Assembly (NCBI RefSeq): GCF_001433995.1
Contig: NZ_AZCX01000002.1
Coordinates: 310,001 to 374,000, forward strand
DNA: 64,000 bases
Direction of reading: 5' to 3'
Source of the DNA: Secundilactobacillus kimchicus JCM 15530
Lineage (GTDB): Bacteria; Bacillota; Bacilli; Lactobacillales; Lactobacillaceae
The translations under genes and the position numbers were made by a program. Positions 7,626 through 19,637 of this stretch are shown here, piece by piece. The notes under the pieces were generated by a model that was not told the DNA's origin, did not search any database, and was given only the letters and a program-made list of their open reading frames with translations. How positions within the stretch are numbered: position 1 is the first letter of the stretch; every line of letters starts with the position of its first letter.

Positions 7626-8093
7626 GTGCAGAATCAAAACATTTCCGATATTATCGAGAAGTACCTAAAGGACATTCTTTCTGATTCTGAACACTTAGAG
7701 ATTCGCCGTTCTGAGATTGCTGATTTGTTCAATGTCGTGCCGTCTCAGATTAACTATGTCATCAAGACCCGGTTTACGATTTCGAACGGCTACCTAGTCG
7801 AAAGTAAGCGTGGTGGCGGTGGGTATATTCGAATCGAGAAGGTCAACCTTTTGGATGATACGGATGTGCTTGACTCGTTAATTGAAACGATTGGTGATGC
7901 AATTGGGCAACGAGACGGTTATGCTGTGGTTCAAGGCCTTTTTGAAAGTGGTGTGATTGGGCGACGAGAAGCCAATATTATTTTAACCATCATTAGTAAA
8001 GATACTTTAGCGATGGATAACCGCGCACAGGAGAATGGCTTAAGGGCGCGAATTTTAGTTAGTATTTTAAATCATTTGCGTTATGAGAGCTGA
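7626..8093 (+). CDS. ctsR: Transcriptional repressor CtsR
   Basis: Dimeric winged-helix repressor of class III heat-shock (clp) genes, 155 aa. The DNA-binding domain spans about residues 1-70 and includes the conserved SKRGGGGYIRIEK wing, whose glycine-rich loop is the known heat sensor of the family. The C-terminal part is the helical dimer domain. The start is GTG 7626, about 6 nt after GGGGGTGA; a GTG at 7617 is too close to that site. It lies 17 bp before clpC and has its own operator upstream. No mcsA/mcsB lies between ctsR and clpC. Confidence 0.95.
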   Translation: MQNQNISDIIEKYLKDILSDSEHLEIRRSEIADLFNVVPSQINYVIKTRFTISNGYLVESKRGGGGYIRIEKVNLLDDTDVLDSLIETIGDAIGQRDGYAVVQGLFESGVIGRREANIILTIISKDTLAMDNRAQENGLRARILVSILNHLRYES

Positions 8094-8110
8094 GAAAGTG
8101 AGGAATTGAT

Positions 8111-10588
8111 ATGGACAATCTTTTTACCCCAAGTGCCAAAAGCGTTTTGGCGTTAGCACAGGAACAAGCCAAGTATTTTAAGCATCAGGCTGTCGGCACG
8201 GAGCACTTACTTTTAGCACTCACGATCGAAAAAAACGGGATTGCCAACAAGGTGTTACAGCAGTTCTCAATCACCGAAGACGATGTGCGCGAAGAAATTG
8301 AACGTTTTACCGGTTACGGCACGTTAAACAACGTTGATAAGGATACGTACCTTCCTTATTCACCAAAGGCAAAAGACATGTTGTCTGTTGCCGGCGAAGA
8401 AGCTAAACGCCTTGGTGCTACTAAAATTGGTACCGAACACATCCTATTGGCGTTGCTCAGTGACGAAACAATTCTTTCCTCACGAATCTTGATGAATTTA
8501 AATATTGATTTGAGTCAGGCTCGTAAAGTTATTTTACGGAAGCTTGGCGTTAGTGAAAACCAGGACCGGCGGCGCGCAAACCAACGGTCAAGAAAAACCC
8601 CTGAAGGGACCCCAACGTTGGATTCGCTGGCTCGTGATTTGACTCAACTAGCTCGTGATAACCGGATGGATCCAACGGTCGGTCGGGACAAAGAAGTTAA
8701 ACGGGTCATTCAAATTTTGAGCCGTCGAACGAAGAACAACCCGGTTTTGATTGGTGAACCTGGGGTTGGTAAAACGGCGATTGCTGAGGGGTTGGCCCAA
8801 CGGATTGTTGCGGGCGACGTACCGGAAGATATGCAAAATAAACGGTTGATGGCTCTTGATATGGGGTCGTTAGTTGCAGGGACCAAGTACCGTGGTGAAT
8901 TTGAAGATCGCCTTAAAAAAGTGATTGAAGAAATTTATAACGACGGCCAAGTTATTCTCTTCATTGATGAGCTCCACACTTTGATTGGTGCGGGTGGTGC
9001 TGAGGGGGCTATCGATGCCTCTAACATCTTGAAGCCTGCGCTGGCCCGTGGTGAACTGCAAACCATTGGGGCAACGACCTTAGATGAATATCAAAAATAT
9101 ATTGAATCAGACGCGGCGCTAGAACGACGTTTTGCGACGGTTCAGGTTAATGAACCAACTGAAGATGAAGCTAAACAAATCTTATTGGGGCTCCGTTCTC
9201 GCTATGAGGACCATCATCACGTGAACATTACCGACGAAGCGGTTGACGAAGCGGTCGAATTATCGTCTCGCTATATTTCAGATCGATTCTTGCCAGACAA
9301 AGCGATTGATTTGATGGATGAAGCATCTGCCAAGGTTCGAATTGATAAGATGGCAACGACGACAACGGTTTCAAGTGACGAAACGAAGCTGTCTGAACTA
9401 TCAGACGAACGTGAGGCGGCCATCTTAGACCAGCGTTTCGAAGAAGCAGCTCGGCTTAGAAATGAAGAGCTTGCTTTGCGTGAAAAAATTGAAGCAAAGC
9501 CGGAGACCCCAACTGATCACAAATACCAGTTGGAAGTAACGGGTGAAGATGTGGCTGAGGTGGTTTCCGAATGGACAGGGGTACCAACGACTCAGCTTGA
9601 AAAGAGCGAACAAGATCGACTCATCAACTTGGAAAACGTCTTGCATAAGCGGGTCGTCGGGCAGAAAGAAGCCGTTTCTGCCGTTTCTCGGGCAATTCGG
9701 CGAGCACGAAGCGGGCTAAAGGACCCGAACCGGCCAATTGGTTCGTTTATGTTCCTTGGGCCGACTGGTGTTGGGAAAACCGAATTAGCAAAGGCCTTGG
9801 CTGAAGCGATGTTTGGCTCTGAAGACAACATGATTCGGGTGGATATGAGCGAATACATGGAGAAGTATTCCACGAGTCGGCTCATTGGGTCAGCACCCGG
9901 ATACGTGGGCTATGACGAAGGTGGTCAACTGACTGAAAAGGTTCGGCAAAAACCGTATTCAGTGGTTCTTTTCGATGAAGTTGAAAAAGCACATCCCGAC
10001 GTCTTTAATTTGTTATTGCAAGTTCTGGACGATGGATTCTTGACTGATTCAAAGGGCCGACGGGTTGATTTCCGAAACACCATTTTGATCATGACTTCCA
10101 ACCTTGGCGCAACAACCCTTCGTGATGAAAAGACGGTTGGGTTTGGCGCAGAAGATAAGGCCGATGATTATGAAGCAATGGCTGACACAATCAGACAGTC
10201 GCTGAAGAATGCTTTCCGACCTGAATTCTTGAACCGAATTGACGAAGTCGTGATCTTCCATTCATTGAATAAGGAAGAACTTCACCAAATCGTGAAATTA
10301 ATGGCGCGGACGCTGCTTCAGCGGATTGCAGACCAAGGCATTCAGGTCAAAATTACACCAGCAGCTATTGACGTAGTTGCAGGCGCTGGTTTTGATCCAG
10401 AATATGGGGCTCGGCCAATCCGGCGGGCGTTGCAAACTCAAATCGAGGATCGCTTTAGTGAAGACCTTCTTTCTGGGGCCATCAAGCCGGGCGATCAGGT
10501 TACGATTGGCGCCAATCGAGGTCAGATTCGAATAACGTCAAAACCTGGGGTTGCTGATTCACGTCAGGAGCCTGTGACGAGTAAGTAG
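8111..10588 (+). CDS. clpC: ATP-dependent Clp protease ATPase subunit ClpC
   Basis: Hsp100 AAA+ unfoldase, 825 aa, that delivers proteins to ClpP. Domain order: two Clp N repeats (about 1-145), AAA+ domain 1 with Walker [10 protein letters not shown] (about 215-223), a middle UVR-like coiled segment ([20 protein letters not shown], about 415-445), and AAA+ domain 2 with Walker [10 protein letters not shown] (near 555) and Walker [17 protein letters not shown]. It is cotranscribed with ctsR from the CtsR-controlled promoter. In Bacillus ClpC works with McsB and MecA; here mcsAB are absent from the operon, as in many lactobacilli. Confidence 0.97.
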   Translation: MDNLFTPSAKSVLALAQEQAKYFKHQAVGTEHLLLALTIEKNGIANKVLQQFSITEDDVREEIERFTGYGTLNNVDKDTYLPYSPKAKDMLSVAGEEAKRLGATKIGTEHILLALLSDETILSSRILMNLNIDLSQARKVILRKLGVSENQDRRRANQRSRKTPEGTPTLDSLARDLTQLARDNRMDPTVGRDKEVKRVIQILSRRTKNNPVLIGEPGVGKTAIAEGLAQRIVAGDVPEDMQNKRLMALDMGSLVAGTKYRGEFEDRLKKVIEEIYNDGQVILFIDELHTLIGAGGAEGAIDASNILKPALARGELQTIGATTLDEYQKYIESDAALERRFATVQVNEPTEDEAKQILLGLRSRYEDHHHVNITDEAVDEAVELSSRYISDRFLPDKAIDLMDEASAKVRIDKMATTTTVSSDETKLSELSDEREAAILDQRFEEAARLRNEELALREKIEAKPETPTDHKYQLEVTGEDVAEVVSEWTGVPTTQLEKSEQDRLINLENVLHKRVVGQKEAVSAVSRAIRRARSGLKDPNRPIGSFMFLGPTGVGKTELAKALAEAMFGSEDNMIRVDMSEYMEKYSTSRLIGSAPGYVGYDEGGQLTEKVRQKPYSVVLFDEVEKAHPDVFNLLLQVLDDGFLTDSKGRRVDFRNTILIMTSNLGATTLRDEKTVGFGAEDKADDYEAMADTIRQSLKNAFRPEFLNRIDEVVIFHSLNKEELHQIVKLMARTLLQRIADQGIQVKITPAAIDVVAGAGFDPEYGARPIRRALQTQIEDRFSEDLLSGAIKPGDQVTIGANRGQIRITSKPGVADSRQEPVTSK

Positions 10589-10595
10589 TCCCATG

Positions 10596-10622
10596 AGAGT
10601 CGGTCATTGACCGGCTCTTTTT
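10596..10622 (+). terminator. Terminator after clpC
   Basis: AGAGTCGGTCA (10596-10606) pairs with TGACCGGCTCT (10608-10618, one G-T pair), followed by a T-run. Confidence 0.85.
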
Positions 10623-10707
10623 ATTTGTTAGGCGCTAGCCGGTCAGTTGACTTTCATGTTAAACTATTGAGCGAAGCGTTAATCGACTTTGAAGAAGGAA
10701 GTTCGCC

Positions 10708-11307
10708 ATGATAAATAATGGATCTAGATACGAGCAATCACATCGCGCCATTTTAGATGCAGCCCGTCAGCTTTTTTTGCGGCGGGGATTCAACGGAACA
10801 TCAACCCGAGATATTGCTAAGGTCGCCAATATTACTCAACCGGCTCTGTATAGCCACTTTGCTGATAAGGAAGTGATCTTTATCGCGGTGATCTCTGAGG
10901 TTGGTGAAATGATTCGGGAAAAAATTAGCGCGCTCAACGCGTCCAGTACCCAGATGTCAACCAGCGCTCACCTTGAAGCCATCACCAACGTTTTAACGGA
11001 GGCGCATCCGCGAGATGTTTACACGGTGATTCATTCTAGCTTTGCTTATTTGAAGCCGGAAAACCAGCGCCAACTTGGGATTATCTTTGGCCGTGACTAT
11101 TTGGCTCCGATTGAGGCGTTCTTTGCGGAGGATGCGGTTGAATTGCGAGGCCAACTGACTGCAAAACAAGCAGCAGAGTTTTATATGACAAGCTTGAGCC
11201 CTTTGTTTGGGTCGTTTCACCGGCTTGGTGGTGCTGAGATGACTCAGGAGGAAAATGTTCGGCTGTTGTTGGACCTTATTTTGCATGGGATAACGACGCC
11301 TGAATAG
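10708..11307 (+). CDS. TetR/AcrR family transcriptional regulator
   Basis: A 199-aa one-component repressor. Residues about 10-56 form the TetR helix-turn-helix (ILDAARQLFLRRGFNGTSTR through ITQPALYSHFADKE), and the rest is a helical ligand-binding and dimer domain with no recognisable ligand signature. The ATG follows GAAGGAAG. It stands alone between clpC and rpoB with no transporter or enzyme gene beside it, so its target and ligand cannot be inferred from context. Confidence 0.88.
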   Translation: MINNGSRYEQSHRAILDAARQLFLRRGFNGTSTRDIAKVANITQPALYSHFADKEVIFIAVISEVGEMIREKISALNASSTQMSTSAHLEAITNVLTEAHPRDVYTVIHSSFAYLKPENQRQLGIIFGRDYLAPIEAFFAEDAVELRGQLTAKQAAEFYMTSLSPLFGSFHRLGGAEMTQEENVRLLLDLILHGITTPE

Positions 11308-11323
11308 GGGAGAGTCGTCGCTC

Positions 11324-11352
11324 TTGACAAACAACTAAATATTGAGTACACT
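11324..11352 (+). promoter_or_regulatory. rpoB promoter
   Basis: TTGACA (11324-11329), 17-bp spacer, TACACT (11347-11352). Transcription from here gives a leader of about 200 nt before rpoB. Confidence 0.8.
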
Positions 11353-11382
11353 ACTAAACAGTATGGAACTGCGAATTGAAAT

Positions 11383-11463
11383 TGAGTGCTGCGATCTATT
11401 GTCCGTAGCACTCATCATAAAAAACCAAAAGTAAGAATTGTTTCTTATTTTTGGATTTTTTTT
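11383..11463 (+). ncRNA. rpoB leader RNA with attenuator (Lacto-rpoB candidate)
   Basis: Two hairpins lie between the promoter and rpoB. The first pairs TGAGTGCT (11383-11390) with AGCACTCA (11407-11414). The second is a 13-bp stem, CCAAAAGTAAGAA (11425-11437) with TTCTTATTTTTGG (11442-11454), followed by A and eight T, which is the form of an intrinsic terminator. A conserved Lacto-rpoB RNA motif is known from the 5' UTRs of rpoB genes in lactic acid bacteria; position and taxonomy fit, but I have not aligned it to the model. It implies attenuation of the rpoBC transcript. Confidence 0.65.
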
Positions 11464-11558
11464 GCCAAAAATTCGGTTTTTTCATGGCTTTTCATGAAAT
11501 GTAACACAACTGTAATATTTGGTTTCGATTCGCTGAATAATCTGGAGAGGTGAAGAAC

Positions 11559-14500
11559 TTGGCAGGACATTTGGTTAATTATGGCAAGCACCGGACCCGA
11601 CGAAGCTACGCACGAATTAAGGAAGTATTGGATCTCCCTAACTTGATTGAAATTCAAACTAATTCGTACAACTGGTTTCTCGATGAAGGGCTGCGCGAGA
11701 TGTTCGATGACATTATGCCAATCGAAGATTTCCAAGGTAACCTTTCATTAGAGTTCGTTGATTATCAATTATTAGAACCAAAGTACACCGTTGATGAAGC
11801 ACGTGAGCACGATGCAAACTACTCAGCACCATTGCACGTTACGTTACGGTTGACGAACCATGAGACGGGCGAAATTAAATCGCAAGACGTCTTCTTTGGT
11901 GACTTCCCGTTAATGACGGAGCAAGGCACTTTCATTATTAATGGTGCAGAGCGGGTTATTGTGTCTCAATTAGTCCGTTCCCCAGGCGTTTACTATAACG
12001 AAGAAACTGACAAGAATGGCCGCGAAGTATACGGCGCAACTGTCATTCCTAACCGTGGTGCATGGTTAGAGTTCGAAACCGATGCAAAGGGTCTCTCATA
12101 TGTTCGAATTGACCGGACACGGAAGATTCCGATGTCCGAACTTGTTCGGGCACTGGGTTTTGGCTCTGATGACGAAATCATTAAAATGTTTGGCGACAAC
12201 GATTCGTTGATGGCGACGCTTGAAAAGGATGTTCATAAGAACACCGAGGACTCACGTGTTGAGGAAGCGTTGAAAGATATCTACGAACGACTACGGCCAG
12301 GCGAACCTAAGACGGCTGACTCTTCACGGAGTCTGTTGACTGCGCGGTTCTTTGATCCGAAGCGTTACGACATGGCCCCCGTTGGTCGTTACAAGACAAA
12401 CAAAAAGTTGCAACTTAAGAACCGGTTACTTGGCTTAACGTTGGCCGAAACGCTGGCTGACCCTGAAACTGGTGAAATCTTAGCCCAAAACGGGACTTTG
12501 ATCGATAAGGATCTTTTGAAGACCTTAACACCTTACCTCGAACGGGATGATTTCAAGACGGTGACTTACACACCTTCTGACGAAGCTGTGGTCACGGAAC
12601 CCGTTGTTCTGCAAACCATCATGGTCCAATCACCTGATGATCCAGAACGCGCATTACCGGTTATTGGTAATGGTCATATTGATCTGAAGTACAAGCACAT
12701 TACCCCAGCTGATATTTTAGCTGCTGTTAACTACTTCTTTAACTTACAAGAAGGCATTGGTAGCACTGATGATATCGATCACTTGGGTAACCGTCGGATT
12801 CGTTCTGTTGGTGAATTATTGCAGAACCAATTCCGAATTGGCTTGTCACGGATGGAAAGAGTGGTTCGGGAACGGATGTCGATTCAAGACGCCGCAACTG
12901 TTACCCCACAACAGCTGATCAACATTCGGCCAGTTGTTGCTTCCATTAAAGAATTCTTCGGCTCATCACAACTGTCACAATTCATGGATCAAACCAATCC
13001 ATTGGGTGAATTAACGCATAAGCGTCGTTTGTCAGCCCTTGGACCTGGTGGTTTGACTCGTGACCGTGCCGGTTATGAAGTCCGGGACGTCCACTATACT
13101 CATTATGGTCGGATGTGTCCGATTGAAACGCCTGAAGGGCCTAACATTGGGTTGATCAACAGTCTTTCTAGTTATGCTCGGATTAACAAGTACGGGTTTA
13201 TTGAAACGCCGTACCGCCGGGTAAGCTGGGACACTCATAAGGTAACTGATAAGATTGACTACCTGACAGCAGACGAAGAAGATAACTACGTTGTGGCTCA
13301 AGCGAACTCGCCATTAAACGACGACGGTTCATTTGTCAACGACGTGGTTATGGCCCGTGCAAAGTCTGAAAACATTGAAACTAACATTGACAGTGTTGAC
13401 TACATGGACGTTTCGCCTAAGCAAGTTGTTTCGGTTGCCACTGCCTGCATTCCTTTCTTGGAAAACGATGACAGTAACCGGGCCTTGATGGGGGCCAACA
13501 TGATGCGTCAGGCCGTTCCGTTGCTTGATCCTCATTCACCATTAATCGGAACTGGGATTGAATACAAGGCGGCCCATGACTCAGGTGTTGCGTTGATTAG
13601 CAAGCATGAAGGTACTGTGGAATACGTCGATGCTCGTGAGATTAAAGTGCGTCGTGACGATGGTGCTTTAGACACTTACAAGTTGATGAAGTTCCAACGG
13701 TCTAACGGTGGTAAGAACTACAACCAACGGCCGATCGTTGAAGTAGGCGACCACGTTGACACTGACGAGGTGTTAGCTGATGGCCCATCAATGGAAAATG
13801 GAGAACTTGCCTTAGGGCAAAACCCATTGGTTGCCTTTATGACTTGGCAAGGTTACAACTTCGAAGATGCCATTGCGATTAACGAACGACTTGTAACGGA
13901 TGACGTTTACACGTCAATTCACATCGAAGAATACGAATCAGAAGCTCGAGACACAAAGCTCGGACCTGAAGAAATGACGCGTGAGATCCCTAACGTCAGT
14001 GAAGATGCGCTTAAGAACCTCGACGAAGAGGGGATTATCCGAATCGGTGCTGAGGTGCATGACGGGGATATCTTGGTAGGTAAGGTAACGCCTAAGGGTG
14101 TTACGGAATTATCAGCTGAGGAACGGTTATTACACGCAATCTTCGGTGAAAAAGCTCGTGAAGTCCGTGATACCTCCCTTAAGGTACCTCATGGTGGCGG
14201 CGGGATCGTCCAAAATGTCCGAATCTTTACTCGTGAAAATGGTGATGAATTGTCGCCTGGTGTTAACATGATGGTTCGGGTCTATATCGCTCAGAAGCGT
14301 AAACTTCAAGTCGGTGACAAGATGGCCGGTCGTCATGGTAACAAGGGGACCGTCTCGGTCGTAATCCCACAAGAAGACATGCCTTACATGCCAGATGGGA
14401 CGCCAATTGATATCATGTTGAGTCCAATGGGTGTGCCTTCCCGGATGAACATCGGGCAAGTGCTCGAAATTCACTTAGGAATGGCTGCTCGTAAGTTGGG

Positions 14501-15173
14501 CGTTCACATTGCAACGCCAGTCTTTGATGGTGCTCAGGATAAGGATATCTGGGACGCTGTTAAGGAAGCCGGAATGGCTGATGATGCCAAGACCGTCTTA
14601 TACGATGGTCGGACTGGTGAGCCATTTGACAAGCGAGTTGCCGTCGGGGTCATGCACTACATGAAGTTAGCGCACATGGTTGACGACAAGATTCACGCCC
14701 GGTCAATCGGACCGTACTCACTTGTTACGCAACAACCACTTGGTGGGAAAGCGCAATTTGGTGGCCAACGGTTTGGTGAAATGGAAGTTTGGGCACTGGA
14801 AGCCTATGGTGCTGCTTACACGCTCCAAGAAATCCTTACTTACAAGTCTGATGACGTTGTCGGTCGGGTTAAGACTTATGAAGCCATTGTGAAGGGTGAA
14901 CCAATTCCAAAGCCTGGTGTGCCGGAATCATTCCGCGTGCTGGTCAAAGAATTGCAGTCCCTTGGACTTGACATGAAGGTTCTTGGCAGTGACGAAAAAG
15001 AAATTGAACTCCGTGATATGGACGATGAAGACGACGATGTTGTCAACGTTGATGCCTTGAGTAAGTACGCTGAAACTCATCAGGATGAGCAGGCTGCAAA
15101 GCCCGCTACCGATGAAGGTCAAACGCCAGCAGCTGCTCAAACGGATGAAGCGAACACAAACGCTAAAGATTAA
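11559..15173 (+). CDS. rpoB: RNA polymerase beta subunit
   Basis: Catalytic beta subunit of RNA polymerase, 1204 aa. Characteristic blocks include the rifampicin-pocket region [20 protein letters not shown] and [11 protein letters not shown], with the usual Asp, His and Ser residues (so wild-type at the common rifampicin sites), and the flexible-flap and C-terminal regions GHRGNKG-like [10 protein letters not shown]. Start is TTG 11559 (MAGHLVNYG), placed 6-8 nt after GGAGAGGTG; GTG 11550 overlaps that site. The C-terminal tail (about 1165-1204) is acidic and low in complexity. rpoC follows after 17 bp. Confidence 0.98.
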   Translation: MAGHLVNYGKHRTRRSYARIKEVLDLPNLIEIQTNSYNWFLDEGLREMFDDIMPIEDFQGNLSLEFVDYQLLEPKYTVDEAREHDANYSAPLHVTLRLTNHETGEIKSQDVFFGDFPLMTEQGTFIINGAERVIVSQLVRSPGVYYNEETDKNGREVYGATVIPNRGAWLEFETDAKGLSYVRIDRTRKIPMSELVRALGFGSDDEIIKMFGDNDSLMATLEKDVHKNTEDSRVEEALKDIYERLRPGEPKTADSSRSLLTARFFDPKRYDMAPVGRYKTNKKLQLKNRLLGLTLAETLADPETGEILAQNGTLIDKDLLKTLTPYLERDDFKTVTYTPSDEAVVTEPVVLQTIMVQSPDDPERALPVIGNGHIDLKYKHITPADILAAVNYFFNLQEGIGSTDDIDHLGNRRIRSVGELLQNQFRIGLSRMERVVRERMSIQDAATVTPQQLINIRPVVASIKEFFGSSQLSQFMDQTNPLGELTHKRRLSALGPGGLTRDRAGYEVRDVHYTHYGRMCPIETPEGPNIGLINSLSSYARINKYGFIETPYRRVSWDTHKVTDKIDYLTADEEDNYVVAQANSPLNDDGSFVNDVVMARAKSENIETNIDSVDYMDVSPKQVVSVATACIPFLENDDSNRALMGANMMRQAVPLLDPHSPLIGTGIEYKAAHDSGVALISKHEGTVEYVDAREIKVRRDDGALDTYKLMKFQRSNGGKNYNQRPIVEVGDHVDTDEVLADGPSMENGELALGQNPLVAFMTWQGYNFEDAIAINERLVTDDVYTSIHIEEYESEARDTKLGPEEMTREIPNVSEDALKNLDEEGIIRIGAEVHDGDILVGKVTPKGVTELSAEERLLHAIFGEKAREVRDTSLKVPHGGGGIVQNVRIFTRENGDELSPGVNMMVRVYIAQKRKLQVGDKMAGRHGNKGTVSVVIPQEDMPYMPDGTPIDIMLSPMGVPSRMNIGQVLEIHLGMAARKLGVHIATPVFDGAQDKDIWDAVKEAGMADDAKTVLYDGRTGEPFDKRVAVGVMHYMKLAHMVDDKIHARSIGPYSLVTQQPLGGKAQFGGQRFGEMEVWALEAYGAAYTLQEILTYKSDDVVGRVKTYEAIVKGEPIPKPGVPESFRVLVKELQSLGLDMKVLGSDEKEIELRDMDDEDDDVVNVDALSKYAETHQDEQAAKPATDEGQTPAAAQTDEANTNAKD

Positions 15174-15190
15174 AAAGGGAGGTCAGTCCT

Positions 15191-18100
15191 TTGGTCGATG
15201 TCAATAAATTCGAGAGTATGCAGATTGGACTTGCATCTCCTGATAAAATTCGGAGTTGGTCATACGGTGAAGTTAAAAAGCCGGAAACGATCAACTACCG
15301 GACGTTAAAACCAGAAAAGGATGGGTTGTTTGATGAACGAATCTTCGGCCCAACCAAAGACTGGGAATGTGCCTGTGGTAAGTACAAGCGAATCCGCTAT
15401 AAAGGCGTCGTTTGTGATCGTTGTGGGGTTGAAGTGACACGTTCTAAAGTTCGTCGTGAACGGATGGGCCATATTGAACTTGCCGCACCAGTGACTCACA
15501 TCTGGTACTTTAAAGGGATTCCTAGTCGGATGGGTCTTGTCTTAGACATGAGCCCTCGGGCATTAGAAGAAGTCATCTACTTTGCTTCATACGTTGTGAT
15601 CGAACCTGGTAACACACCGCTTGAAAAGAAGCAGTTGCTTTCTGAACGTGAATACCGTGAAAAGAAGGAAGAGTACGGCAACGCCTTCACAGCTGAGATG
15701 GGTGCTGAAGCCATCAAAAAGTTGTTGCGAGGGGTCGAACTCGAAAAAGAAGTGACGGAATTAAAAGAAGAACTGCGTGACGCAACCGGTCAAAAACGGA
15801 CCCGTGCTGTTCGCCGTTTGGATATTTTGGAAGCCTTCGTCACATCTGGTAACGAACCAGAATGGATGGTTATGGACACTATTCCAGTTATTCCGCCTGA
15901 CTTACGTCCAATGGTTCAATTGGAAGGCGGCCGGTTTGCCACTTCCGATTTGAACGATTTGTACCGTCGTGTTATTAACCGGAATAACCGTCTTAAGCGC
16001 CTGCTAGATTTGCATGCGCCTGGCATTATCGTTCAAAACGAAAAGCGGATGTTACAAGAAGCCGTTGATGCTTTGATTGATAACGGCCGTCGTGGCCGTC
16101 CGGTTGCTGGTCCAGGTAACCGACCACTGAAATCTCTTTCTCACATGCTGAAAGGGAAGCAAGGTCGGTTCCGTCAAAACTTGCTTGGTAAGCGGGTTGA
16201 CTACTCTGGCCGTTCAGTTATCGATGTTGGACCAAACTTGAAGATGAACCAAATGGGACTTCCTGTGCCAATGGCAATGGAACTGTTCAAACCGTTTATC
16301 ATGAAGGAATTGGTCAGTCGCGGTTTGGCATCAAACATCAAGAACGCTAAGCGCAAGATCGATCGGCAAGACGATGACGTCTTTGATGTTTTGGAAGATG
16401 TTATTAAGGAACACCCAGTTCTACTGAACCGGGCCCCTACGTTGCACCGTTTAGGAATTCAAGCTTTCGAACCAACGTTGGTTAGTGGGAAGGCAATGCG
16501 GTTACACCCGCTAGCCTGTGAAGCTTACAACGCCGATTTCGATGGTGACCAAATGGCCATCCACGTGCCGCTATCTGATGAAGCTCAGGCTGAAGCACGT
16601 TTGCTGATGCTGGCAGCTCACCATATTCTGGCACCTAAGGACGGAAAGCCGGTGGTCACGCCATCTCAAGATATGGTTATTGGTAACTACTACCTCACCA
16701 TGGAAGAGGCTGGCCGTGAAGGCGAAGGCATGATTTTTAAAGACATGAACGAAGCAATGTTAGCCTATCGTAACGGACTTGTGCACTGGCACACCCGAGT
16801 TGGACTACAGGCTTCTTCATTACCAGAAAAGCCATTCACTGACGAACAACGGAGTAAAATCCTTGTGACCAGCGTTGGGAAGATTGTCTTTAACAACATC
16901 TTGCCAGGTTCATTCCCTTACTTGAACGAACCAACCAATACAAACTTAAATGGTTATGTGCCAGACAAGTACTTTTTGGATAAGGGTGAAGATATTAACG
17001 CTTACCTCCAAAATGCTGAATTGGTGCTACCATTTAAGAAGGGCTTTTTGAGTGATATCATTGCCGAAGTTTACAAGCAGTACAAAGTGACGGCAACGTC
17101 GTTACTGTTGGACCGCATGAAAGACCTTGGTTATGATGAATCAACACGATCTGGTTTAACGGTCGGAATTGTTGATATTACTGAAGTTCCTGAAAAGCCA
17201 GAAATTATTGAAGAAGCTCACAAGCAAGTTAACACGGTGACAAAACAGTTCCGGCGTGGTTTGATTACTGATCATGAACGTTACGAACGGGTTATTGGAA
17301 TCTGGAACGACGCGAAAGACGAGTTGCAAGATAAGTTGATCCATAACTTCGATTCTCAAAACCCAATCTTTATGATGAGTGATTCTGGTGCGCGTGGTAA
17401 CATTTCAAACTTTACTCAGCTTGCTGGGATGCGTGGTTTGATGGCTGCGCCTAACGGTGAAATTATGGAATTGCCAATCACGGCTAACTTCCGTGAAGGC
17501 CTTTCTGTTTTGGAAATGTTTATCTCGACCCACGGGGCCCGTAAAGGGATGACCGATACGGCCTTGAAGACTGCCAACTCAGGTTACCTGACTCGGCGGC
17601 TTGTCGATGTTGCCCAAGACGTTATTGTGCGTGAAGAGGACTGTGGAACTGACCGCGGTTTGACCATTAGTGCAATTACTGAAGGAAACGAAATGATTGA
17701 ACCATTGTACGATCGAATTCTTGGTCGGTACACAATGAAGTCAGTCAAGAATCCTAAGACTGATGATTTGATCATTGGCGCTAACAAGATGATCGACGAA
17801 AGCATCGCACAACAAATTGTTGATGCAGGTGTTGAAACAGTTACGATTCGGTCGGTCTTCACTTGTAATACTGCCCACGGTGTCTGTGAACGCTGCTATG
17901 GCCGGAACATGGCGACTGGTGATCAAGTTGAAGTCGGTGAAGCAGTTGGGACTGTTGCCGCTCAATCAATCGGTGAACCAGGGACGCAATTAACCATGCG
18001 GAACTTCCATACCGGTGGTGTGGCAGGGAACGAAGATATCACTCAAGGGTTACCTCGTGTTCAAGAAATCTTTGAATCTCGGAACCCTAAAGGTAAAGCT

Positions 18101-18835
18101 GAGATTAGTGAAGTGACTGGGACGGTTGAATCAATCGAAGAAAACCCAGCTGAACGGACGAAGGAAATCACCATCAAAGGTGAGGCTGATACCCGTTCAT
18201 ACACATTACCGATTACAGCACGTTTGAAGGTCACTGAAGGCGACTTTATCCGTCGTGGGGCAGCGTTGAACGAAGGGTCAGTTGATCCTAAGGAATTAAT
18301 CCGTGTTCGTGACGTTCTGTCAACGGAAAACTATCTCCTTCATGAAGTTCAAAAGACTTACCGGATGCAAGGTGTGGCTATCTTGGATAAGCACGTTGAA
18401 ATCATGGTTCGTCAGATGCTTCGTAAAGTTCGGATTATGGATCCAGGTGACACTGATGTATTGCCAGGGACCTTGTTGGACATTGCCGACTTTAAGCAAC
18501 ACAACTACAAGACGTTGATTGCTGGTGGTAATCCAGCCACCGCTCGGCCAGTCATTCTTGGAATTACTAAAGCTGCCCTTGAAACGAACAGTTTCTTGTC
18601 AGCCGCATCATTCCAAGAAACAACTCGGGTCTTAACGGATGCAGCTATTCGTGGTAAGAACGATCCGTTGATCGGTCTGAAAGAAAACGTTATTATCGGT
18701 AAGATCATTCCAGCGGGTACTGGGATGCCTGACTACCGGAAGATTAAGCCAAAGGAACAAGGCAGTTCTTCAACAGATGGCGTCTACTCGATTAACGAGT
18801 TGGAACGTCGGATGAAGGAAGAAGAAGCTAAGTAA
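15191..18835 (+). CDS. rpoC: RNA polymerase beta' subunit
   Basis: Beta' subunit, 1214 aa, which carries the catalytic magnesium site. Visible signatures are the N-terminal zinc finger [19 protein letters not shown], the absolutely conserved [11 protein letters not shown] active-site loop, a second zinc-binding cluster [13 protein letters not shown], and the trigger-loop/bridge-helix region. The start is TTG 15191 behind AGGGAGGT with 7-nt spacing. It forms an operon with rpoB and ends at a strong bidirectional hairpin. Confidence 0.98.
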   Translation: MVDVNKFESMQIGLASPDKIRSWSYGEVKKPETINYRTLKPEKDGLFDERIFGPTKDWECACGKYKRIRYKGVVCDRCGVEVTRSKVRRERMGHIELAAPVTHIWYFKGIPSRMGLVLDMSPRALEEVIYFASYVVIEPGNTPLEKKQLLSEREYREKKEEYGNAFTAEMGAEAIKKLLRGVELEKEVTELKEELRDATGQKRTRAVRRLDILEAFVTSGNEPEWMVMDTIPVIPPDLRPMVQLEGGRFATSDLNDLYRRVINRNNRLKRLLDLHAPGIIVQNEKRMLQEAVDALIDNGRRGRPVAGPGNRPLKSLSHMLKGKQGRFRQNLLGKRVDYSGRSVIDVGPNLKMNQMGLPVPMAMELFKPFIMKELVSRGLASNIKNAKRKIDRQDDDVFDVLEDVIKEHPVLLNRAPTLHRLGIQAFEPTLVSGKAMRLHPLACEAYNADFDGDQMAIHVPLSDEAQAEARLLMLAAHHILAPKDGKPVVTPSQDMVIGNYYLTMEEAGREGEGMIFKDMNEAMLAYRNGLVHWHTRVGLQASSLPEKPFTDEQRSKILVTSVGKIVFNNILPGSFPYLNEPTNTNLNGYVPDKYFLDKGEDINAYLQNAELVLPFKKGFLSDIIAEVYKQYKVTATSLLLDRMKDLGYDESTRSGLTVGIVDITEVPEKPEIIEEAHKQVNTVTKQFRRGLITDHERYERVIGIWNDAKDELQDKLIHNFDSQNPIFMMSDSGARGNISNFTQLAGMRGLMAAPNGEIMELPITANFREGLSVLEMFISTHGARKGMTDTALKTANSGYLTRRLVDVAQDVIVREEDCGTDRGLTISAITEGNEMIEPLYDRILGRYTMKSVKNPKTDDLIIGANKMIDESIAQQIVDAGVETVTIRSVFTCNTAHGVCERCYGRNMATGDQVEVGEAVGTVAAQSIGEPGTQLTMRNFHTGGVAGNEDITQGLPRVQEIFESRNPKGKAEISEVTGTVESIEENPAERTKEITIKGEADTRSYTLPITARLKVTEGDFIRRGAALNEGSVDPKELIRVRDVLSTENYLLHEVQKTYRMQGVAILDKHVEIMVRQMLRKVRIMDPGDTDVLPGTLLDIADFKQHNYKTLIAGGNPATARPVILGITKAALETNSFLSAASFQETTRVLTDAAIRGKNDPLIGLKENVIIGKIIPAGTGMPDYRKIKPKEQGSSSTDGVYSINELERRMKEEEAK

Positions 18836-18847
18836 ACTTTCGGTTTT

Positions 18848-18882
18848 AAAAAGCCAACCTCAAATTTGGGGTTGGCTTTTTT
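18848..18882. terminator. Bidirectional terminator between rpoC and comC
   Basis: AAAAAGCCAACCTCAAA pairs with TTTGGGGTTGGCTTTTT (one G-T pair); A-run on one side and T-run on the other serve both convergent genes. Confidence 0.9.
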
Positions 18883-19546
18883 AGTTAATATAGAGGATCA
18901 GGAGATAGGCGACTGTCAGGTGTGGCAAAAAGGGAACGCCGTTTCGTTGGTGGGTTAGACAGCTGAGCAAAGCTGAAATGCTGGCGATGAGAAATAACCA
19001 TGTGGCTGTGATTGGCGAAAAAAGGACTAGTACAAGACACGCGACATCGAGATCAGCCAAGCCGACGCCTGGAAATTCAATTGTCACGATTTGGAGGGCG
19101 GCCCATACGAAAACAACGAGAAGGGTCCAAAGAGTTGGTGGCGTAAAGAAGACACGGGTTATCAAGGCGAAGACAAAGGCTGCGATTAGCCAAAGTTGAG
19201 AGAGGTTAGTCGTTGTTTGGTCACGATTCGCCAGTAAAATCAATCCAAGGCCCAGGAGGCTCTGTAAGGTTGACGGCCCAGTGGGAGTCCACTGCAATAG
19301 ACAAAGTCCGCCGAACAATTCACTGAAAAGGGTGGTGTGCGGGATTGAGACCCGGCAGTAACGACAGCGTCCGCGCAAACTAAGATATGAAATGATGGGC
19401 ACTAGCTCATACCACTTTAGTGGTTCGCGACATTGATCGCAGCGCGACCGTGGGGTTATCCAGGATTGATGAGCTAATTGCCGCTGGTTAACGACTTGAA
19501 GAAAGGATCCAATGACGGTACCAATGCAAAACTGAACGATAATCAT
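18881..19546 (-). CDS. comC: Type 4 prepilin peptidase (A24 family), ComC-like
   Basis: Membrane aspartic protease and N-methylase of family A24 that matures competence pseudopilins, 221 aa. The N-terminal domain shows GSFLQVVNQR, the zinc-type pair CDQC...CRYC within SRCDQCREPLKWYELVPIIS and YLSLRGRCRYCRVSIP, then several hydrophobic helices. The C-terminal catalytic site normally reads GxGD; here the region is FPGVGLADLDV, a spaced variant, and the first catalytic Asp is probably in ANRDQTTTN. The start has an excellent AGGAGGT. It is convergent with rpoC and divergent from rpsL. Activity is likely but the motif is atypical. Confidence 0.82.
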   Translation of the reverse strand: MIIVQFCIGTVIGSFLQVVNQRQLAHQSWITPRSRCDQCREPLKWYELVPIISYLSLRGRCRYCRVSIPHTTLFSELFGGLCLLQWTPTGPSTLQSLLGLGLILLANRDQTTTNLSQLWLIAAFVFALITRVFFTPPTLWTLLVVFVWAALQIVTIEFPGVGLADLDVACLVLVLFSPITATWLFLIASISALLSCLTHQRNGVPFLPHLTVAYLLILYIN

Positions 19547-19601
19547 GATCGACCTCCTGTTTTTGATACCTACGCAGATTGAACTGATTTGTAACTCACC
19601 G

Positions 19602-19631
19602 TTGACATTGTTTTACTAGGCGTGGTATCCT
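19602..19631 (+). promoter_or_regulatory. Promoter of the str operon
   Basis: TTGACA (19602-19607) and TATCCT (19626-19631), 18-bp spacer, upstream of a structured leader. Confidence 0.65.
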
Positions 19632-19637
19632 TTTAAA

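Noticed and set aside
14130-18708. Antisense frames of 60-114 codons within rpoB and rpoC
   Set aside because: They reflect codon bias on the opposite strand of highly conserved genes; no independent evidence of expression.
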